DNA of 64,000 nucleotides from NCBI GenBank assembly GCA_973895155.1, contig OZ316894.1:2666001-2730000 (forward strand). The letters run 5' to 3'. How positions within the stretch are numbered: the stretch's first letter is position 1; the number at the start of each line of letters is the position of its first letter. Shown one piece after another: positions 58,601 through 64,000 of the stretch. The position numbers were made by a program, and so were the translations under genes. The stretch is from Marsupella aquatica. Its lineage: Eukaryota; Marchantiophyta. The notes below the pieces were generated by a model that saw only the letters and a program-made list of their open reading frames with translations, had not been told where the DNA came from and did not search any database.

Positions 58601-60002
58601 GTGTCAGCATACAGTGGATCTGTGGACTCTACCTCATTGGATGGAGTGGATGATGAGTCTTCAGATGTGGATGTTGGTGAGGTAACTTCTGGACAACAAA
58701 ATATTCACAATGATGTGAGAGTGTTGGAATATCTGCGCAGTGGTTCTATTGTTGGTAGTGTTGATGCCAAAGAACGTGACAGGGTTCTACAGAGAGCCAA
58801 GAGGTTTCAATGGGAGGGAAACCATCTTTTAAGAGTACTGCATGATGGTAGGGTGTTGGTGGTACCAAAACCATCACAACAAGTACATTTGGTGCGACAT
58901 GCACACGAGGAGTTGGGTCACTTTGGTGTGAAGCGCACTTATAGCTTGCTGCAGACACAATATTGGTGGCGTGGTATGCACACTCATGTCCAGCAGTTGA
59001 TAGCTAAGTGTGTGGTATGTGATAGAGTGAGAGCATCATTTAATGCTCCCACTCCCCAGTTGCACCCGTTGCCGATCATGGGTTTGGGATATCGTTGGAG
59101 TTTGGATTTTGCTGGTCCATTACCTCTTACCCAACGTCATAATTGGTATGTTTTGGTCATGGTGGAGCACTTCTCCAAGTGGATTGAGCTAGTGGCGTTG
59201 CCAGATAAAGCCAGTGGAGGAGTTGCTACTACATTTTTAGATCGTGTACTCAGTCATTTTGGAGCACCAGCTGAGGTGTTGACTGATCAGGGAACTGAGT
59301 TCCATGGAGAGTTTGAGAGTTTGTGTGAACAAGCTCTGATTGATCATCGTACTACCTCTCGTGATCATCCTGAGGCAGATAGATTAGCTGAGAGAGTTGT
59401 GCAAACTGTCTGTGAAGAGAGGATTGCGTAAGTATGGCTTGCAGGTTGGTCATCTGGGAGATTGGGATCTCCAGCTACCTTGGTTAGCTATGGGCTACCG
59501 TTTCAGTCGGCAAGCATCACTTGCATCCTTTTCACCTTACCTTTTGCTCTATGGTAGAGAGCCAAATTTTTCAGTAGCTATTCGTCGTGATGATGCACCA
59601 GTTGTGAACTTGGATGATCCTGATGTTTGGATCAAGGTGTGTTCAGAGAGAGCACGGGTATTTTAGAGAGTGATGCCCATGGCTTTTGACAACCTTGCCA
59701 TTGCCCAACATCGTGATACTTTGAGGTATGCCACTATTCGTGGAGGAGGTTACCATGCAAGCATTCGACGATTTCATCCTGGTGATTATGTTTATTTGCA
59801 GCAGACAGCACCCACAACACTTGATGTGACCGTAGGCCGGACAATCTTATGTGTGCGTGAAGTGTTGCCTTCTGGTGTCCTGATATTAGAGGGACTCGAT
59901 GGTATGGTTTGGAAGGATCATGTGCGCAACTGTGCACCATGTCACCTTCCCAACATTGATGGTACAGTAGATCCAAGCTTGGCACATGTTCGTGTTGCTT
60001 GA
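58601..60002 (+). pseudogene. Ty3 integrase
   Basis: An HHCC zinc domain (HLVRHAHEELGHFGVKRTYSL ... CVVCDRV) is followed by the DDE core: YRWSLDFAGPL (first Asp), EVLTDQGTEFHGEF (second Asp), RDHPEADRLAERVVQ (Glu). The C-terminal domain includes FHPGDYVYLQQTAP and GVLILEGLDG. Frameshifts near 59400 and a TAG at 59664-59666 interrupt it; TGA at 60000-60002 precedes the PHD finger. Confidence 0.92.
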
Positions 60003-60140
60003 AATGTATGTTGTGTGGATCTGCTCAGGGAGCAGCTACTATGTTGATTTGTGATAAGTGTTCTAGAGGATGGCACGTCATGTTTGACACCACCATTGTA
60101 GGTGATTCCTAGTGGATCATGGTTGTGTCCTTAGTGTCGG
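60003..60140 (+). pseudogene. PHD finger at the C-terminus of Ty3 pol, decayed
   Basis: After a one-base frame change the sequence reads CMLCGSAQGAATMLICDKC then SRGWH, the C4-H half of a C4HC3 PHD finger. Then, one frame over, LTPPL and IPSGSWLCP, a stop, and CR give the rest of the fold (W-x-C-x2-C). The Cys expected two residues after His is lost where the frame changes (about 60083); TAG at 60131-60133 lies between the last two Cys. In intact relatives it would read a histone tail, perhaps steering integration as chromodomains do in chromoviruses. Confidence 0.78.
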
Positions 60141-60318
60141 TGAAGCCGACTAGTTATCATTTGTGTTCTCTTGGTAGATATGGATTGCAGGTAGGTGATC
60201 GATGGGGCTCACTTGCACCCGGCCTCCTGATCTTCACACCTAAAAAGGTGTATATCAACCTTGTAGAATTCATGGCTAGCTAGAGTTAGGGGATCTTACT
60301 TCCAGCTAGGGGGGCGAT
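60141..60318 (+). promoter_or_regulatory. Ty3 3' non-coding region and polypurine tract
   Basis: No gene is seen. AGGGGGGCGAT at 60308-60318 lies directly before TGTGGG, the normal arrangement of PPT and LTR start, and argues that the true LTR begins at 60319. Confidence 0.75.
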
Positions 60319-60924
60319 TGTGGGTTTTGGACATGTGTGGACATGAGTTCCACTACAAGTATTCCATTCTCTTGTGTTTGTGATGTGGTAGTGTGACTAT
60401 GTTTGGATGTATGTGACAAGCGATGTATGTTGTGTAGCGATGTGTATGCTCACGACAGCTGTCACATCATTCTAGGTAGTGTTAGAGTGTATCGTACTAT
60501 CTAGATCCGTATGTTTGGTATGTGTGCTATATGAGCCGATAAGGTTCCGTCAGGTTTGTGTGAGAGGGTACTTATCACTTGTGAGGCATTGTAAGGTCAT
60601 CTTTCAATGTTGAGCCTTGGACAGAGAGGAGCTTGAGTGGCTATGGCAGCTGTGAGCTCCGCTTGTGTAACGTGGATTCCTTGAGTAGTGCAAGGTGCGT
60701 TGGCTTGACATACGTGTGTGATCGGATCGATGCGAGATCAATGGGGTATTGTTGACCGGGATCGTTGTGCCGATTGTATTGAGATTATTGTGGGTTTTGG
60801 ACATGTGTGGACATGAGTTCCACTTGTATTCCATTCTCTTGTGTTTGTGATGTCGTAGTGTGACTATGTTTGGATGTATGTGACAAGCGATGTATGTTGT
60901 GTAGCGATCTGTATGCGCACGACA
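60319..60924 (+). repeat. Ty3 right LTR plus a second copy of its first segment
   Basis: Segment U (60319-60459, TGTGGGTTTTGGACATGTG to CACGACAGC) is followed by segment A (60460-60787), matching the left LTR, then U again (60789-60924), which ends at the copia junction. The two U copies differ by a 3-bp gap and a few substitutions. The arrangement is U-A-U on the right and A alone on the left. Confidence 0.88.
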
Positions 60925-60928
60925 GTGT

Positions 60929-62780
60929 CTTGAGTGACTCTCCAAAGGAATCACTTTGGTAAAAAGCATCAGTCGGGTTGAGCTTTCCATCAACCTTGAT
61001 TAGCTCAAAAATTTTACTAGACACTGCTTGCCTAATAAAATGGTACCTGATGTCAATGTGCTTCACCCTACTATCCATAACTTGGTTAATAGCTAGGTGA
61101 AGAGCACTCTGGCTGTCACAATGAAGAGCCATTTTTCCATGTTTCAATCCCATCTCAGTGACCAGCTTATCCAACCAAATTGCTTCCTTTGCTGCTTCTG
61201 CTGCTATAACATATTCTGCTTCTGTAGTAGATTGAGATACACACTTTTGCAAGGTAGACCTCCGACTTATGCATCCTCCTCCAAGAGTAAACATATACCT
61301 AGTTGTTGACCTTCTTATTTGCAGAGAGCCTCTGTAGTCAGAATCTATATAGCCAACCAAAGATTTGGTTTTGTTTGATTTACTTTCAAACAACAAACCA
61401 TAGTCTATTGTGCCCTTAAGATACCTGAGAATCCATTTCACAGCCTCCCAATGTACCTTCCCTAGATTTGACATAAATTTACTCACTTTGCCCATTGCTA
61501 GGGCTAGATCAGGCCTGGTACACGTCATCACATACATTAGACTACCCACTGCCTTCTCATAAGGAACCTTAGTCATCAAGCCTCTCTCCACTGGATCCGT
61601 GGGGCAGAAAGCCGATGATAACTTAAAATGTGGAGCCAAATGAATACTTAGTACTGGCTTACAATTCTCCATGTTGAATCTTGCAAGTACCTTTTTAGCA
61701 TACTTGCCTTGATTCAACCACAACTGTCAAGTCTCAAAGTTCCTCGTAATCTCCATACCTAAGATCCTTTTGGCTTTCCCAAGATCCTTCATTCGGAATT
61801 CAGAATTCAGTTTCGCTTTGAGTTTGTCAACCTTAGACTGATCCTTAGCCACAATCAACATGTCATCCACATAATGCACCATAATGAGTAAACCAAACAC
61901 ACTATTCTTGACTGATTTTGTATACACACAAGGGTCATACACCATCCTAGTGAATCATTGTGCAAGCGTGAAATCATCAAACCGCTTGTTTCATCGCCGA
62001 GGAGCTTGCTTCAATCCATCCAGGGACTTAAGCAACCTACAAACTAAACTCTCTTGGCCCTTCTTCACAAAGCTCAGTGGTTGCCTCATGAAAATTTGTT
62101 CCTCCAAGGTCCCATAGAGAAAAGCAAAAACAACATCCATTTGATCTAACACCAGATCAAAAAACATAACAAGTTAACACAAAATTTGTATAATGGAATA
62201 CTTGGCAACTGGTGAGAAGACCTCATTATAATCCACTCTTTTCTCCTGAGTGAATCCCTTGGCAACAAGCCTTCCCTTGTATATCTTGTATATCTTGTAT
62301 CCTCCATCTGAAGAGTTGTCCTTTAGCTTGTAAATCCACTTGCTGTCCATCACTTGTTGATTATTTGACAGTTGCACTAGCTTCCATGTTTTGTTGTCAC
62401 TTAAAGATTGCAACTCCCTCTGCATTGTTGCATTCCATTCATCTTTTTCATCCAAAATGCACGCATCATGATATGAAGAAGGTTCTCCTTCTTCCAAGAT
62501 TAGTTTAGCAGTGTCCCATGCTGCTAAGCCGCAGAATCGGCTTTGCCGAGAGTAAAACTTGCGGGAATCGGCTTGTGCAGGGTCATCCAATTCCAACAAT
62601 TTGATAAGGGTGATCATTTCTCATCAACACAAAACCGGTTGATACCGAGTAAGAACTAAAAATTCTTTCATGTACAATAAATATGATAGGTATAGGCACA
62701 ATCCAAAATCCATTCGTCAACGATGGTTTTGGATAAAATGCAAAGGGCAACATCTTGACTAAGTTACAAGATTTCATCAT
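60929..62780 (-). pseudogene. Copia 2 pol remnant: protease, RT, RNase H, integrase deleted
   Basis: RNase H and connection 61723-60929 (GSLMYVMTCTRPDLALAMG, LVGYIDSDYRGSLQIRRSTTRYMF, QKCVSQSTTEAEYVIAAEAAKEA, LHCDSQSALHLAINQV); RT 62617-61727, with YVDDMLIVAKDQSKVD read as HYVDDMLIV. In-frame stops lie at 62174 and 61727. The protease remnant at about 62780-62583 has lost its active-site motif (FWIVPIPIIFIVHER). It runs straight into the pre-RT hinge near 62617, so integrase is absent as in copia 1. Confidence 0.87.
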
Positions 62781-63664
62781 CGAGCAAGTTGGTCATATCA
62801 ACATCAATGGCTGCATTTGCTGATGGTTGATGAGTCTGCTTGACTCGACAATCTCTTTTCATGTGGCCAGTCTTGCCACATTTCTAGCATGTAATCGGTT
62901 TCCTTTATAGAGATTTCTCTCTAGACCTAGATCTAGACTTAGACCTAGCCTTGTCCTTGCCTCTATTTTGTGAAGGGAACGATTGTGAAAAGACTTATTT
63001 TCTCCAATCATCCGTTGTTAGTCCTCTCACGGTTCACATTCAACACATTGTCGGATGAAGATGGTGTCTGGGCATGACCTAATTTCTTCTATGCATCATC
63101 TGACAGCAAAGAGTTTACCACCTCATCATATGAAATAGTTTTTAGGTCTCTATACAAGAGAAACTACTTCAAACCCTAATATAATGGGGATAAGGAGCTG
63201 AGAAGAAGCAATGCTTTATCTTCATCTTCCACTCCCTTGCCAAGATTTGACAAATCCATAACTAGGTTGTCAAATTCATCCAAGTGATCTCTAAGCTTGC
63301 CTCCTTCTTTGAGCCGCAAGCTTATCAAGAGACACTTCTTGTACAACCAATCTGAGGCATCCTCACCGTAGTACTTCTCTTTTAGAGCCTTGAACAAGGC
63401 TATGCAATCCTCATAGTCATCCAGCTTCTAGATGATGTGCGGTTTCAGATACAGTATCACCGCATTAACATCGATCACTTGCTCCTGTCTCCATTTCCTC
63501 AACAGGATCTCCTCTTCACCGCTAGACTCCTTCTAAGTAGATAGCAAATGATCTAAGCCCATAGCATAAAAAATTTCCTTGACCTACTTCTCCCATAGCA
63601 AGCAATCCGTCCGCCCATCATACTTTTCCACCTCAAATTTGACACCTCCAAATTTGGATGTCAT
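62781..63664 (-). pseudogene. Copia 2 gag, decayed
   Basis: The ATG at 63664 starts MTSKFGGVKFEVEKYDG. The conserved LFKALKEKYYGEDASDWLYKKCLLISLRLKEG and DHLDEFDNLVMDLSNLGKG follow at 63397-63176. The zinc knuckle near 62890-62840 reads C, stop, KCGKTGHMKRDC; the TAG replaces the Trp of the copia 1 knuckle. Several other stops are present (for example 63430, 63535, 63583). Confidence 0.85.
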
Positions 63665-64000
63665 CTTTGTCCTCCCGATGTTCTCCACGTGCTATTGTTG
63701 CACTGCTTTCTATATCATTTTGTCACTTTTTCCTTTATTCCGTCCCGGTGACTCAACTAAAAATCACAAAAAAATGTCAATTTTTGCAACTTCTCAAAAA
63801 ACTTGTAGCTTGTCACAGCCACGTAGCCCACCAACCTAGCAAACCAATACCAAAATTCAAAATTGAAACAGAGCTCCGACAAAAAACTTTTTCACGTTTT
63901 GGTGGGGATGGGTAAAACTCAAAAATCTCCCTTGTTTGGATCACCTCGGGGAATAACCAAAATGCCAAGTACCACCCATCGTAGGAAATACAAATTGATT
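63665..64000 (-). other. Copia 2 untranslated leader, cut by window edge
   Basis: It aligns with the copia 1 leader next to gag (shared GTAAAAC, CACCTCGG.GAATAACCAAAAT.CCAAGTAC at 63939-63974 versus 42290-42352). No gene is expected. The 5' LTR must lie beyond 64000. Confidence 0.8.

Larger units (their letters stand above)
51317..60924 (+). mobile_element. Ty3/gypsy retrotransposon with DNMT3-like domain and PHD finger
   Basis: The element is inserted into copia 2 RNase H with a 4-bp duplication GTGT at 51313-51316 and 60925-60928; it begins TGTCACA and ends GCACGACA. Order: LTR segment, self-priming PBS, leader, gag, protease, C5 methyltransferase, RT, RNase H, integrase, PHD finger, PPT, LTR. 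RT-RNaseH before integrase makes it Ty3/gypsy. At least ten nonsense codons and several frameshifts show it is dead. The termini are permuted relative to the PPT and PBS. Confidence 0.92.
50737..64000 (-). mobile_element. Ty1/copia retrotransposon 2, interrupted by a Ty3 element, 5' end outside window
   Basis: The 3' LTR is 50737-51068. Removal of the Ty3 insert (51317-60924 plus one GTGT) joins the RNase H reading ...SDSFGESLKT to a tail ending at a stop at 51279-51281. RT, protease and gag follow up to 63664, then the leader to the edge. It belongs to the same subfamily as copia 1 (gag and RT around 75-80 percent similar by eye) but the LTRs are clearly diverged. Confidence 0.9.

Noticed and set aside
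53294-59666. Alternative genetic code to explain in-frame TGA/TAG in the Ty3 pol
   Set aside because: All three stop types occur, frameshifts also occur, and the two host genes end with normal stops and have none inside.

Overview
This is nuclear DNA from a member of the green lineage, most likely a streptophyte alga or a non-seed land plant. The evidence is two multi-exon, intron-rich housekeeping genes of plant type (a SPATA20/DUF255 protein and a DIS3L2/SOV exoribonuclease), Ty1/copia elements primed from initiator tRNA-Met, and a Ty3 element carrying a DNMT3-like methyltransferase (such elements are known from the charophyte Klebsormidium). The species is not identifiable by eye; a Chara-like genome is a guess.

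Layout. 1-3.5 kb: a 40-bp tandem repeat, two hAT-type MITEs with perfect 8-bp target-site duplications, and a long-TIR element. 3.56-10.64 kb (+): SPATA20-like gene, 14 exons, 847 codons, all splice phases agreeing. 10.6-16.7 kb: intergenic, with a tRNA-derived SINE, LINE-like remnants and a GT microsatellite. 16.7-23.73 kb (+): CT/GA-rich leader and a DIS3L2-like gene, 7 exons, about 1,406 codons. 23.7-28.0 kb: intergenic, no gene recognised.

28.0-43.9 kb: one Ty1/copia element (minus strand), complete at both ends (344-bp LTRs, TSD CCACA, PBS, PPT), whose RNase H region is replaced by an about 11-kb DNA-transposon-like unit. That unit has two divergent multi-exon genes: a MULE-type transposase ending in a SWIM zinc finger (+) and a protein with a beta-class N4/N6 DNA-methyltransferase-like fold (-). 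Fourteen copies of a 15-bp palindrome, TAGCGCCNGGCGCTA, lie in the unit, every one in noncoding DNA (introns, divergent promoter, 3' flanks). This resembles the layout of the Arabidopsis VANDAL anti-silencing system, but with an unrelated protein and motif, and is the strongest candidate here for an undescribed system.

50.7-64.0 kb: a second, related copia element (minus strand, running off the right edge), interrupted at 51,317-60,924 by a Ty3/gypsy element flanked by a 4-bp TSD. Its order is gag, protease, DNMT3-like cytosine methyltransferase, RT, RNase H, integrase and a C-terminal PHD finger. It seems to use Tf1-like self-priming (an 11-nt LTR stretch perfectly complementary to the PBS), and its LTRs are circularly permuted as if a 2-LTR circle had integrated. 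All mobile elements carry nonsense codons and/or frameshifts and are probably dead copies. Thus the window holds two different transposons that each captured a DNA-methyltransferase-type gene, one of C5 type and one of N4/N6 type.
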